A DNA stretch of 64,000 bases from Rutidosis leptorrhynchoides (GCF_046630445.1 NC_092341.1:131456001-131520000), one strand, 5' to 3'; positions 21,901-34,055 are shown, counted from the first letter of the stretch. Numbers and translations: made by a program. Notes: a model not told the origin generated them from the sequence alone.

Positions 21901-22585
21901 ATTCATATATACATCCATCCATATTTCATATTTTCCTAAAAATCAAATTAAATTAAAATTATACCTAAAAGCATTCATTTCTCTCTACTTTTTTCTTTAT
22001 CACTCTAAACCTAATATCACCGCAAACACCGGCCCACCGCCTGACACCATACGGTGTTGTCGCTGGTCGCCGATAACTCTATTCCAACACCTTTTGTTCT
22101 TCTCCATCATCTCACTAAATCACCACTTTCCTTCTACAAGCAGCCTTTGCCCATCTTTCGTTTTTCCTGGCAAACAGTCCAAATCGCCATCATGTTCAGG
22201 TAACTCGTCTTCCTTTTATTTTTTCACTTATGTGTATGAGTTTCCACCCTCTGTTCAAAGATTTACCTCATGTATGGATCTGCTTTTTTTTTTTTCCAGA
22301 TTAAAATTTCATTTCAGATCCGAGTTTTTTTTTTTTTTTTTTCTTTTTCAGATTTGATTTTCTTTTGTGTCTATATTTAGTTTTTGTTTTTTTGTAGATT
22401 TTCATGTTCTACTCACGTTTGCGTTTTTCAGATCTGAGTGGCGATGGTAGTTACTGACGGTTTTACTTGCCGGAAGAGGCTATCGATGGTGGTTGGTGGT
22501 GGTTATGTAGTGGTACTCCATAAAAATGTATATTAAGTAAAAAATAAAAGTTCATAATTAAATTTTTTTTTTTTTTTGTGTGTGT
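21901..22585 (+). other. Leader-like CT-rich sequence, no proven gene
   Basis: 21990-22200 has the base composition of a plant 5' leader or a captured exon (CACCGCAAACACCGGCCC, then CT-rich stretches), and CATGTTCAGGTAACTCG at 22190-22206 looks like an exon/intron junction. A 171-codon frame (21842-22357) runs through it into poly-T and has no family features. It may be a gene fragment carried by the Helitron ending at 20847, but this is unproven. Confidence 0.3.
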
Positions 22586-22605
22586 TTATCTCATGGTTCT
22601 ATTAT

Positions 22606-22825
22606 TTTTTTTTTTTTTTTTTTACGAGGAACTCCACTATGGGCCAGAGCACATTGGCCCCCCCACCGCAGGTAAACCCCGGTAAACGGCAAGCCAACCC
22701 TCCACCGCTACCGGGTAAAGCATCCTCCAGCTTTGGTCATTAAATGCGGGCACCCCTTGGAGTTGAACCCGAGACCTCCACCTTCATGGGAAGTGTTGGT
22801 GGCCACCCAGGCTAGGCCTGGATGG
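22606..22825 (-). mobile_element. SINE with 20-bp target-site duplications
   Basis: Flanking duplications TTATCTCATGGTTCTATTAT lie at 22586-22605 and 22826-22845, identical over 20 bases. On the minus strand the body starts CCATCCAGGCCTAGCC and has an A-box-like TAGCCTGGGTGG (22814-22803) and a B box GGTTCAACTCC (22769-22759, one mismatch to consensus) 33 bases apart. It ends in an A run (22622-22606). A tRNA-derived polymerase III promoter plus an A tail and long duplications define a SINE mobilised by a LINE. Confidence 0.85.
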
Positions 22826-22845
22826 TTATCTCATGGTTCTATTAT

Positions 22846-23290
22846 ATCAATGTTAATATCATATGTACTTTCCGGACCAGCTGTTATATATATTTTTTGT
22901 TTTTCTACTATCTTGATGGTGGTAGGTTTTGCGGAAAGATTAAAAAAAAATAAAAAAAATGCTATAGCTGCTACAGTATAACAGTGAAAAAGGTGTACTT
23001 GGCGGATCCGTGTTGGTTCGTCATTTACGTGAATTAGTATATATATATTCTAATCTTATATTAGGCTAAGTAAGTGATGTCATAAAAAAGCTTAACTCAT
23101 GCTTAAAAATAATCAAAAAATAAATAAATAAAAAATCTAGGCCATGTTATGATGTCATTAAGGGTGATTATTTTTAATTAAACAACTAAAATTCAAATTA
23201 GAAAATTACTTACTAGCGGTTTATAAGCAAAAGAAAACCAGTAGACTGGCTATTAAACTCGTGTTCTAGAAAACACACACTAAACACACT
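22846..23290. other. Anonymous sequence
   Basis: AT-rich DNA without recognisable genes. 23030-23060 has a short TA run; the rest shows no repeat structure. Confidence 0.4.
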
Positions 23291-23296
23291 CCTCTT

Positions 23297-23422
23297 TTAT
23301 AAAAACCCTAGAAAAAAAAATACTCTCATCTGGATCTGAACAATCGACGATAGATCCAAAATTTCCAGTTAACGGCATTCCGAATCTTCATCGCCATTTT
23401 CAATGATCAAGTCAACGATCAG
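23297..23422 (+). other. Possible host gene first exon with promoter
   Basis: TATAAAA at about 23297 is followed by AACCCTAG, a CT-rich leader and an ATG at 23403 opening six codons and part of a seventh (MIKSTI, then AG). The AG|GTTCGT at 23422/23423 is a good donor followed by a T-rich stretch typical of plant introns. There is no acceptor giving an open frame before the solo LTR at 23737, so the second exon would lie beyond the nested retrotransposons. I do not recognise the protein. The call rests only on promoter-like and exon-like appearance. Confidence 0.35.
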
Positions 23423-23736
23423 GTTCGTTTTTCTTTCCACCTTTTTTCTTTCAATTGATGTTCTCCATTTGCAAACAGTTGTTGAATCATGTTTACCAAT
23501 TGATTTGTAAATATTTCAGTAACAACTTCTGTTGTTAGTTATAGTTTTGACATTATTTGATGTATGAACTAATTATTTTAGGGTTAACCTTGGATTAGGT
23601 TCTTTGCATGATCGATTTGGTTGTTAATTTTGTTATAAACAAGTCGCATATAATTCACGTATGGAGTATAAATTAGTGTTGGAATGTATTCATGTACACT
23701 TTGTAAAGTTGACGGTGATATTAGAAATGTTTAAAG

Positions 23737-26166
23737 TGTGACGACCCGGAAATTTCCGATCAAATTTTAAACTTAATCTTTATATAATTTTGGCACGATA
23801 AGCGAAGTCTGTAATATTGAAATCTAAAACTTTGAACTGTGTTCAAGTATACACTTGACCTTTGACTGTTCCCGACGATTCACGAACAAATACTTGTAAA
23901 TAGATATGTGTGTGTATATATATATAATATATATATAAAATTAAATTCCATATTTAATTTCTTTAATTAATCTATCTCGCTGCACACTTCATAAATACAG
24001 AATATAGATGATAGTACATGCATTTTCAAACCAATAACCATCTACATATATAATATACATGATAACAATGTACATCATCCATGCTCATCTCCTAATAATT
24101 ACCCTAATAACTTGTGCCGTTATAAATTCACCCGTGATTTAAAGTGAGTGTATTATGTACTATTCGATCACTGCTTTTGTTTGGTGACTTTTGTTATCAC
24201 TAAACCAAATACACATTCTTATATAATATACACCCCTAATTAAACGTTCCTTTAAAACTAAGTTAATAATATTATATAAAGTAGTCACAAATGAGTGGCT
24301 AGTTATTCCAAACGGTAATAATCCTTTTTACATATATATATTCGATATGTTTTAAGACAATTACTTAACAACAAAACACTATCAAATTTTCTTTCCTTCT
24401 TTATGGATTTGATTACCAATCCATACTCCACCTTTCTCTTTCAATATTTTGATGATCGTCCATTTATATATATGCTTAATGTTAACAAATCAAAATACAT
24501 GCATATTATCATTTTTAAAAACTACCACTAGTACCCACCTCTTATTCTTATTCGATCACCAATCCAAACAAGATCTCATCCTCTTTAAATATTAATACAT
24601 GTTGAATTATTACTCCACTTTCTGTTATCAATCTTTATCTATCACTATCTATCCTATCTATTCTATCATTCTATTTGAATTACTATATCTGAATATATAC
24701 ACATGGGAACGTACATAGGCAACTACCATCACCTAACATACATTAGATCAATTTCCTCACCTTCGACATCACCACCTTACCTTGATCACTTCATCACCCT
24801 CCTCATGATTCCCTGCTCAACTTCATTCACAACAACAAACATCGTTTTTGTTCTGTGTTTCGGTTGAACACCAAGATCAAATCAAAAATCCTTTGTTGTT
24901 ATACTACTACTTCTGGGATTGCAGCCACAACCGAACCACCATCATTCACCCATCCCTGCTAGTTGAGCTTAAACCATCGTTGCTATCTTCAAACACCCAC
25001 ATCACCACCATAACTTGCTTGATTGTTTCTGTTTCAACTTCGATTGAATCATCATCATCTTGATCCTACGTTTTCTTTCTGTTTCTTTGATCAGAATCAC
25101 CATAACCAAAAACCTCCACACCCGAGTGGTTTCTGTTTGAAAACTCTATCAACTACACTGCCTTTTTGAACTGCTATTTACAGTCATAAAACGTACCAAT
25201 ACAGCTCAAATATCATGGGTCATTGTTGTGAAGTCGTGGTTACTACAAAACCTGCTACACCTACTGTTACATACTGCAGTATGCTGCTATCTACCTTTAT
25301 TGCAGCTGTAACGAATGCCACATCGCCCATCACCTGCTATTATTCTGCTGCTATTAAGTTATTGCTCCTTTCCTGTCTAAAATACAACCAAACCACCAAA
25401 GAAAACATCACCTGCAACGAAACCTATTTATGTATCTGTTTCGAATTCGAAAGCTATCAACACCTATCGACAACCAATTCAAAACCCTCATTATTCTGGT
25501 TGATCACCATTATCAAACCCACCAAGAACCATCATTAAATACTGTTCTTGTTCACCCAAATAATTATACAGAAATTATAAAGGGATTAAAGAAATTAAGT
25601 GAATATATTGAATCAAATACATACTTGTTGAATTAAATAACCGATTACCTGGATCAATCGATGAATCGATTACTTGATTAATTGATGACGAAGATAGATG
25701 ATGATGAAGGGACTGTGACCCGTTTTTGTTTTCTAAAACATATCACTTCGATCGAAACCCAATTGAGTTTTCTGTTCGTTGCTTTCAATAGGGTCTTAAA
25801 CAATAAAATCGAACATCAATCAAATTGTTGCAGCTCCTGATCGTGTCTGTGGATCGAACACCATAAGCCGTGTTTGTTCCTGTTTCAGATCGATGGACAA
25901 CAACCGAAGGTCTTCATCTGCTAAATTATTTTTTTATTTATCTTATGTTATCATATTACTACTCGTATTTATTTTTAAAACCAAAGGAACAAAGATTTGG
26001 GCCTGATCTATTATTTTGGGCTGTCTTCATTTAAATGAAGTATAATTAGGCCCAACTTGACTAATGATATAATTAATATGATTAATATTAATATTATTAC
26101 TAATTAGTAAAATTAATATTATTGTATGTTATTATCAATAGTACTAATATTATTATTAGTAACAAA

Positions 26167-26224
<58 letters not shown>

Positions 26225-27595
26225 GTAGTAAAAGTATTATTATTATTATAGATATTATAGTTATTATTATTATTACTATTATCATTCCTATTGTTAAAAA
26301 GTATTAAAATTATCATTATCATTTTTAATAAGACTACCTTTACTATTAAAATTATTATTATTATTATCATTAATAGAATCATTAATATTATTATCATTAT
26401 TTTTAAAATGAGTATTATTATTATTATAACTACTGATATTATTATAAAGATATTACGATTTTTCATTTATCAGTATTATTTTAACCAAATAATTAGTTAC
26501 ATAAAAATATCTCTAATACATATAACCTAACTCTATTATTATTTTTATAATATGTAAGATATATAAAATAAATACATCTAAGTTATTAATGAAATGTACA
26601 AGTTACTAAAATAATAATTAATAATAATACCTATATTTGTTCGATTACCATTATATGTGTTAATATACATATAAATGATATAGGTTCGTGAATCCGAGGC
26701 CAACCCTGCATTGTTCAATATAGTCATATGTATTTTTACTACAAAATACAGTATGGTGAGTTTCATTTGCTCCCTTTTTAAATGTTTTTGCAATATATAT
26801 TTTTGGGACTGAGAATACATGCGCTGCTTTTATAAATGTTTTACGAAATAGACACAAGTAATCAAAACTACATTATATGGTTGAATGATCGAAGCCGAAT
26901 ATGCCCCTTTTTCTTGGTAACCTAAGAATTAGTAAACCGATCTACTAATTGACGCGAATCCTAAAGATAGATCTATTGGGCCTAACGAACCCCATCCAAA
27001 GTACCGGATGCTTTAGTACTTCGAATTCGTTTTTATCATGTCCGAAGGATTTCTCGGAATGATAGGGGATATTCTTATATGCATCTAGTTAATGTCGGTT
27101 ACCAGGTGTTCAATCCATATGAATGATATTTTTGTCTCTATGCATGGGACGTATATTTATGAGAACTGAAAATGAAAATCTTGTGGTCTATTAAAATTAT
27201 GAAATGATTATTTATGATAAACTAATGAACTCACCAACCTTTTGGTTGACACTTGAAAGCATGTTTATTCTCAGGTATGAAAGAAATCTTCCGCTGTGCA
27301 TTTGCTTATATTAGAGATATTACTTGGAGTCATTCATGACATATTTCAAAAGACGTTGCATTCGAGTCGTCGAGTTCATCAAGATTACTATTAAGTCAAT
27401 TATAGTTGGAAGTATTATGAAATAGTATGCTTACCGTCAATTTTCGATGTAAAGAAAGTTTGTCTTTTAAAAACGAATGCAATGTTTGTAAAATGTATCA
27501 TATAGAGATCAATTACCTCGCGATGAAATCAACTATTGTGAATCATTTGTAATCGATATGGACTTCGTCCGGATGGATTAGGACGGGTCGCTTCA
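23737..27595 (+). repeat. Solo LTR, about 3.9 kb, TGTGACGACCCG family
   Basis: It starts TGTGACGACCCGGAAATTTC and ends GGACGGGTCGCTTCA, flanked by the identical 5-bp duplication TAAAG (23732-23736 and 27596-27600). There is no PBS or coding region, so it is a solo LTR. Its 5' 150 bases closely match the solo LTR at 5967. Its 3' part (26670-27590) matches both that LTR and the Tekay LTRs, including ATAGATCTATTGGGCCTAAC, CTTCCGCTGTGCATTT and the TCTCAGGTAT-like motif. Short frames at 24848-25636 lie within it and have no family features. Confidence 0.88.
26167..26224. repeat. (ATT)n microsatellite
   Basis: About 19 perfect units within the solo LTR, in a wider ATT/ATC-rich zone (26080-26460) that produces spurious poly-Asn and poly-Ile frames. 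Confidence 0.95.
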
Positions 27596-27766
27596 TAAAG
27601 AGTATAAATTAGTGTTGGAAGTGTTGAAGGGAAACAAATTTATGTTGTTTTATGTGATGTTGTGTATAATAAGAATGACGTTTTTTTTTTAACTAATTGA
27701 TGTGCATTAGATGTACAATCATGGTAACGATTAAGTGTAAGTACTTTTCGATATTCAAATGCTAAT
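27596..27766. other. Short host segment between solo LTR and Tat element
   Basis: This 171-base piece starts with the TAAAG duplication and ends with CTAAT, the duplication of the Tat element. AGTATAAATTAGTGTTGGAA at 27601-27620 also occurs just left of the solo LTR (about 23667), so the target locus already had a short repeat. Confidence 0.6.
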
Positions 27767-28378
27767 TGATCAAGCATATTTTCACGGGGTCAAGGTGAAC
27801 CTACGCTTGAGTGCATAAAAGGGATTTAAGGATTAACAATATTTGAACCTCCGACGCTTAGTCGTGGATAACCCACATCGGTATCATTTTGATTCCGATA
27901 GGGTGGCTGATTTGAGAGTCCACCAACAACCTAGCATACGAGGTTGAGTGGCCCAAAGACATGAAGGTTTTATAGTTCAATACATACCTGAAAGTCTTTA
28001 GAGGTCGTAAGAAGCTTTGTTCGTACGATGGAGATTTGTATGCTGTAGTTTACGTATGAGTAAACAAGCGAACGTATATGTTTTTAGGGTTTATGAGCTA
28101 TGTATTTATAGGCTCACGAATTAGGGTTTCGGTAGAATCTTTGCCCTAATTAAATGCAATCTCATCCTTAACTAACTTTCGTTATTTAAGGAAGAGAATC
28201 CGACTTGATTATACCGTACATTCTTCTAGAATGTACCGGACCCCTGTGCAAGTATACGAAACTCGCATCAGATGGTATAGGCGCATAGGGTGCGACTATA
28301 CCCGTGTCATAGGCCGTATATGGCAGTTTAGGGCTTTGGATGCGTATCCGCACAATCTTGCGGATATGCGTATCATTA
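27767..28378 (-). repeat. Tat element 3' LTR
   Basis: On the plus strand it runs from TGATCAAGCATATTTTC to ATGCGTATCATTA. In element orientation it begins TAATGATACGCATATCC and ends TTGATCA. Near its start the words GCGGATATGCG and CGCATCCGCA form an inverted repeat. A TATAAATA box lies in the middle (about 28113-28106). Confidence 0.88.
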
Positions 28379-28389
28379 AGTCCCCCCAG
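28379..28389 (-). promoter_or_regulatory. Polypurine tract of the Tat element
   Basis: CTGGGGGGACT on the minus strand, directly before the 3' LTR. It is the expected primer for plus-strand DNA synthesis. Confidence 0.75.
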
Positions 28390-28763
28390 TTCGATGTTAT
28401 ATACAAATAAATATAGTGTATGACGTCGAACTAGGAAGAAAAAATGTATACACAATGAACCTTAACAACATCTTTAAACCAGATAAGCATGCTTAATAGT
28501 GCCCATATAAATCTTTAGTTGGATTTCAAATATAACCGGACAGATGGGAAGTTAAAATATATATATTTGCGTAACCGGATACTGTATTAGCATTAAATGC
28601 AATGTATGCGTGCAGTCACCAACATGTCTTTTCGACTGCAATTCCTGCACCCGAGGTGACAACTGTCACTGTTTACCGAAAAGGTAATGATTGTAATTAT
28701 GCAACCCCCTGTTAATGCTAATGTGCACTGGACCTCTTAACAAGGTAATTAACTTGAGATTGA

Positions 28764-28829
28764 TACACGTGTACGGCTGTCATTATACTCGCGTTGCCTT
28801 TTAACTCTCAAATTTTCTCTATAAATAGC
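28764..28829 (+). promoter_or_regulatory. Promoter of the antisense accessory gene (G-box and TATA)
   Basis: TACACGTGTA, a perfect 10-bp palindrome containing the CACGTG G-box, lies at 28764-28773. It is followed about 50 bp later by TATAAATA at 28822-28829. Both are on the plus strand, opposite to the element's own transcription, and precede the gene at 29000. G-boxes bind bZIP and bHLH factors; regulation by them is an inference. Confidence 0.6.
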
Positions 28830-28999
28830 CTTTTGGCTTTTTCGCATCTCACAATCTTTTTCCTTTTCAAGAAAATCTTCCCTATTCATCTTCTCCGCCA
28901 ATACTCAAAAAAGGTATATCTTATACTTTTACGCTTTTGCATAATGTAACCCTAGTCATAAATTTTTCTAACTCGTTGTTTTGACTATTGTCGCTGCAG

Positions 29000-30123
29000 A
29001 TGAAGTTGGAATCGTACACGCCAAACCCGACCATCGACTCTGGTAACCCGTCAAGTTCACCAGCCAGCTGGTCAGATTCGCTACCGTCATTGTACCATAC
29101 GCCTGGTTCAAATGGATTGTGTAACCAAAAAAGGTTACTCGACGAAGGTATGAATATCATCCGACGACCGTTCTGTTTACTTGTGACGTTATGATATTTA
29201 TACACCATGTTTATTGCTTTTGCAGATCCAAGTAGTTTAGCTCATCCATCAAAGCGTGTGTGCCCCAACCCGGAAGATTTTTCTCAACTAATTCCGAATA
29301 TCGATGAACTTCTGAAGGTTTCTCAACCAACATTTGCCTAACAGTTTTCTTTCCTACAATCGTGTCCCCCCAGTCATTGATTCAGAAGCTTTCTTCACTT
29401 TCTCCCACCGAGGAACTATACATGGACACGCAAACAACATTGTTCAATTTTGCAAAAGATCTCAACCGCTTGCAGCTTAAATCTACTGCGCTTGCGCATC
29501 CACCTCAGCCATCACCCACAGAGACTACACTACAACAGGAAAATGCCAAACTCACTGCTCAACTTGCGGTTGCTGTAACCACGCACAAGCAAGCGGAGGA
29601 GCGAATTAATGTGATGATGTTCAAGAGGCATCAGGAGGAAGATCAGCACATGGCTGAGAAGGCATTCATGGAGTCTGAGATTGCGGCTCTTTCTCTAAAG
29701 CTTAAAGAGGCAAAGAGCCATGTCGTGTTTTTGAACGAGAGCTTTAGCGACTGGATTTCAGCACAGGAGTCCTGGGGTGTAAAACACGGTGTTATAAAAG
29801 CGCAATACGACATTCTCCATCAGGACATTCCGATAATTGTCCAACACGCTCTCGACTGCAAAGCGGTCGAGCAACGTTTTGGTGCAGCGATGGTCGCTGC
29901 TCGCGCCTATGAGCGGACCTTGTTTTGGAATGTCATTTACCGGGAGATGTGCGTACCTCCAGTAATTCCCCCCAATATTGCTGAGTTGCTTGTTGATAGA
30001 GCCAAAGAAAAGTGTGATGAAGCTTGTTCTCAACTCCAACATATTTCAATCCCCCGTCTCGAAGTTCTTGTCAATGACCCCAGCATCTCTTCTCAGGAGA
30101 TAATTTCTGACAAACTCGACTGA
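29000..30123 (+). CDS. Antisense accessory protein of the Tat element (spliced, 329 aa)
   Basis: Four exons are inferred: a leader ending 28913; 29000-29147; 29226-29317; and 29374-30123. All three introns (28914-28999, 29148-29225, 29318-29373) start GT and end AG, and the coding frame is kept across each (phases 1 and 0). Without splicing the frame stops early, which supports the model; the third intron is only 56 bases. ATG is the first codon after intron 1. Residues 1-80 are rich in Ser, Pro and Asn. Residues about 130-210 are strongly helical and likely coiled coil (QQENAKLTAQL through SEIAALSLKLKEAKSH). There is no stop or frameshift, unlike the element's own polyprotein. Antisense extra ORFs are known in the Tat lineage, but I do not recognise a domain and assign no function. 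Confidence 0.7.
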
Positions 30124-31175
30124 GTTTGTTAAGCTACCTTGGTTGGTTACTTTTTACCATCCATGGTGGCTTATTTTTTGCCAGCGAGGGATAGGCCTTG
30201 CAGTCTCGGAGGTTTCGCATCCCTATAATATATTTTCTTTTTATGTTTACAGCGGAGTATGCGTCTGATCGCTGCGTGCGAGGATGACATACTCTCCTTA
30301 GTGTAGGGCAAACGTTCTTGCCAATTGCCACCTTTTTTTTATTAGCTTATAGCGTATATTGACATATATTAGGTCAAATTTTGGTGTTTGTCCCGCTTTT
30401 ATGCTAAGCGGTTGATTTTAATATTCTCCAACTGTAATATGCTATATTCTGATTGAATATAACTTTGATGACTTTTTTGGTTAAGGTGCATTTATTGTGT
30501 TTTTACGAAATCAAAATGGCGGTTATAATGATTTGTTACAATATGATGCATTCAATAACTCATATGTAGAATAAATGCCATGATTTCATGACGGGAGCGA
30601 CCCTTCAATCATTTCCTGATCTTTTTATTCTTGCGTCAACATTCCAATGTTATACGCAAAAGTAAGCAAACCAATGCTTATAAGTTTATACTCAAGACTT
30701 TTATAAAATTTTTTATAAGTATGTACGCGTATACAATCCAATGCAAATTACTCGTACTATAGACAAACCAATGTCTATACTCAAGAGTCTTCCGGCCACG
30801 CCAATGTCTAGGTTATTTAAACAAGTAACCAAACTTGTAATTTATAGTCTAGACTGTGCAAGTCTCCGTCTTGTGCGGTGTACAAGCGTTTGAAACAAAC
30901 TAATGTTTTACTACTGTCACCATTAAAAATAGTATTAGTAACCAAACTAAACTATGCCACTTGAGACTCGGAGTGTGTCCTTGTGCAGCTTAAGGGGCAT
31001 GCAATCAACAAATGTAAAAAATACACAAGTTATTGGCTTAAATTGCATAATTCAATTTATTTCAAACATGTCTTTTGGCCAGCACTTAGCTGTCATGTTT
31101 ACAATGGAAAATGAAAAATTCACATAATAAAAACTTTAAACAGTTATGTGGGGTGATCAGTCCCTCTGCAGTTTT
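30124..31175. other. Tat 3' non-coding region
   Basis: It lies between the antisense gene and the integrase end. At 30640-30910 the word CCAATG recurs (about 30643, 30671, 30737, 30767, 30799) together with TATACTCAAGA, a weak decayed repeat. I see no gene. Confidence 0.5.
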
Positions 31176-32405
31176 TCATATGTAGCCCCGTTTGAGTGTC
31201 TGCGCATGCCAAGTGCGCTTTATTGCTCTTCCATCCAAACTTGCTAGTCGATACACCCCTGTATCGCTTACGCCAATAACCTTGTAAGGTCCTTCCCACT
31301 TAGGTCCAAGCTTACCCGTATCCTCTGCCCTGCTTGCTTCGTTTTTTCGCCACACCAGATCATCTAATTGGAAAGATAATGGTTGGACGCGCTTATTATA
31401 GTAGCTTGCAATTCTTTGTTTGTTGATTGCTTCTTTTATTGCCGCCATTTCTCTGCGTTCTTCAACTAAGTTTAGATTTTCAAGCAGTTCTTCGCTGTTG
31501 CTACTTTCATCGAAGGATGTTATGCGCATGGTTGGCACATTTATTTCGGCGGGTATTACAGCCTCGGACCCGTACACCAAACTGAAGGGTGTTTCATTAG
31601 TTACGCCCTTCGGAGTTGTGCGGTGCGCCCACAAAACGTTAGGCAATTCGTCTATCCAACCCCTTTGACACAATCCCAGCCTTGCTTTGATTCCTAAAAT
31701 GATATCCCGATTCGTAACCTCACATTGACCATTCGCCTGAGGGTGTGCGACTGATGTAAATGTTTGCTTTATATTCAATTCTTGGCACCAGTCACTAAAT
31801 GGATTTCCTTCGAATTGCGTACCATTGTTGCTTACTATTTCATTTGGTATTCTAAACCGACAGACGATGTTTTCCCACACAAAATTTCGAATTTGCTTGC
31901 CCGAAATTGTTTTTAACGGTTTGGCCTCTACCCATTTCGTGAAATAATCAATGGCCACTACCAGAAATTTTACACCCCCTGGACCTGCGGGGAATGGCCC
32001 CACTATGTCGATTGTCCACTTGCAGAACGGCCATGGAGACGCGACCGGTATCATAGGATGTCGCGGAGCCTTGCTTACTGGTGCATGAAGTTGACACGAT
32101 TGACACTTGCGTATTACCTCTGCGGCATCTCTGTACATTGACGGCCAGTAATATTCAAGCCGCATTATTTTGGACGCAACTGTTTTGTGTCCCGAATGCA
32201 GTGCGCACATTTCCTCGTGTACTTCCCGTATAATTGACTCCGCTTGAGTTGGATTGAGACACCGCAAGTGAGGCCCCAGAAAAGATTTTCTGTATAGGAC
32301 TCCCTTGTCTAACAGATACATTGGTGCTTTCATCTTAATCTTTCTTGCTTCACTTGAATCTATCGGCAACGTACCTTTGGTTAGAAATTCTATAATTGGT
32401 GTCAT
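31176..32405 (-). pseudogene. int: Tat integrase (catalytic residue changed)
   Basis: A 409-codon frame. Residues about 70-115 have the HHCC zinc module (CALHSGHKTV ... CQSCQ). The catalytic core follows, with WTIDIVGPF (first Asp), then EIVSNNGTQF, where the second catalytic Asp of the usual SDNG is Asn, and ANGQCEVTNR (Glu). The C-terminus ends TWHAQTLKRGYI without a chromodomain, as in Tat elements. In an active element it would insert the cDNA. The Asp-to-Asn change should abolish catalysis. The frame upstream toward the RNase H (32406-32573) is broken by stops. Confidence 0.88.
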
Positions 32406-32573
32406 CCAACTCCGCTCTTCTTCTTCAACCGCAGCCGAAACACTGTCTTCTTCAATAGATTTTACTTTAACTTCCTCAACCCAAATTTCTTTCTTAAAAT
32501 GACTGAATGTTAATGCGGCTTACTTACTTAGCGCATCCACCTTTTTATTCAGCGTCCTCGAAACCTGAGTTAT

Positions 32574-33047
32574 CTAGAATAAATCGAAGTCGACTGCTAG
32601 CTCTTGCACAAGCTTTAAGTATTTTTGCATCGACTCACCGTGTGCTTCGAATATTCCGTTAAATTGGTTTACAACCAACTGCGAATCAAAATATATTGAT
32701 AGTTCTTTAACCTCCAGATATTTTGTTACCCGCATCCCAGATAACAATGCTTCATATTCACCTTCATTATTTGTGACAGGGAAGCTGAATCGCAGTGCGA
32801 AGGTATACTCTTCCCCTTCTGGACTTTTTAGGACTATTCCTGCCCCTGCGCCTTCTGCACCACAAGCCCCATCTGTGTGCATTTCCCACAGCTGTTCGGG
32901 CGGAGGTGGTATTTTTTCCGATTCATGCGAGACTTCGATATCTCCGGCTGTTTCAGCCAGATAATCTGCTAGGACTTGTCCTTTTACCGCACTTCGTGGT
33001 GAGAAAATTATTTCATGCTCTCCCAATTCAATAGCCCATTTGGCCAT
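32574..33047 (-). pseudogene. Tat second (archaeal-type) RNase H domain
   Basis: A 157-codon frame with MHTDGACGAEGAGAGIV (first Asp), NNEGEYEALLSGM (Glu) and SIYFDSQLVVNQF (Asp), the three acidic positions of an archaeal/plant-type RNase H. A second RNase H downstream of the gypsy one is a Tat-lineage hallmark. A stop follows DFDLF, and the frame to the left is broken before integrase. The upstream join (around 33060) is also disrupted. Confidence 0.85.
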
Positions 33048-33065
33048 GCGACCAGAATTTTCTGG

Positions 33066-34055
33066 TTATATAGCACCTGCTTTTATCGGCTGATCTGTTA
33101 GGACCCTTATTGGGTACGCTTGGAAATATCTCCGCAAGCGCCTAGCCATATGCACGAGTGCATAAACCAGTTTTTCGATTGCAGGATAATTTAATTCGCT
33201 CCCTGTCAAAGCTTTGCTAACAAAATACACATGCATTTGCACCTGTCCTCTGTCCGCTATCAACACTGAACTTATTGCTTCCTTCGATGCCGCTAAGTAC
33301 AGTATCAACGTTTCTCCAGCAATTGGCGCAGTCATTGTTAGCAGCTCTTTCAGCAATTTTTTCATTTCTTGAAACGCCACTTCTGCTTCCTCCGTCCACT
33401 TGAAGTCCGTTTTCTTCAAGCAATTCTTCAATGTTCCGAAAAAGGGGAGTGACCGCTCTGCGGATTTGGATATGAACCTTGTCAAGGCCGCAAACTTACC
33501 CGTTAAGCTTTGCACTTCTTTTTTATTTCTTGGTGATGGCATATTCTCGATTGCCTCTATTTTCTTTAGGTTTGTACGTATCCCTCGCTCAGTTATTATA
33601 TGACCAAGAAACTTCCCTTCTTCTTCTCCAAAACTACACTTCGACGGGTTAATATTTATATTAATCTTTCTTAACGACGCAAACGTTTCTAATATGTCCT
33701 CCAACAAACCTTGTTCTATTGTGCTTTTTATAACTAGATCATCAACGTATGCTTCCAAGTTTCCCCCAATCTGACCCTTGAAAGCTTCATCTATAACCCG
33801 TTGGTAAGTTGCTCCAGCATTTTTTAAACCGAATGGCATCTTGGTATAGCAGTATATGCCCTGGCTTGTGTGAAAAGCAGTCTTATCCTCATCGTTCGCT
33901 GCCATCTGTATTTGATGGTATCCTTTGTACGCATCTAGGAAACATTTGTATCGGAAGCCAGCTAACGATTCAACTTTCCAGTCTATTTCTGTCAGTGGAT
34001 AATTTTCCTTAGGGTAAGCTTTATTAATATTTGTGAAGTCAAACACATACGCCAA
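33066..34055 (-). pseudogene. pol: Tat reverse transcriptase and first RNase H
   Basis: A 329-codon frame. It starts inside the RT with FDFTNINKAYPKENYPLTEID; the conserved bases just upstream are one base out of frame. MPFGLKNAGATYQR and the catalytic AYVDDLVIKS follow, then the thumb region (LGHIITERGI) and the gypsy RNase H (LILYLAASKEAISSVL, ELNYPAIEKLVYALV). It stops at 33066-33068 where the domain linker should continue. The YVDD motif is intact. The RT copies element RNA to DNA inside the particle. Confidence 0.88.

Noticed and set aside
21842-22357. A 171-codon ORF as a host gene
   Set aside because: No family features, runs into poly-T tracts, and starts inside a tandem duplication.
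24848-25636. ORFs of 71-107 codons inside the solo LTR as genes
   Set aside because: They lie wholly in an LTR with defined ends, low-complexity Ser/Thr-rich, and no promoter or domain.
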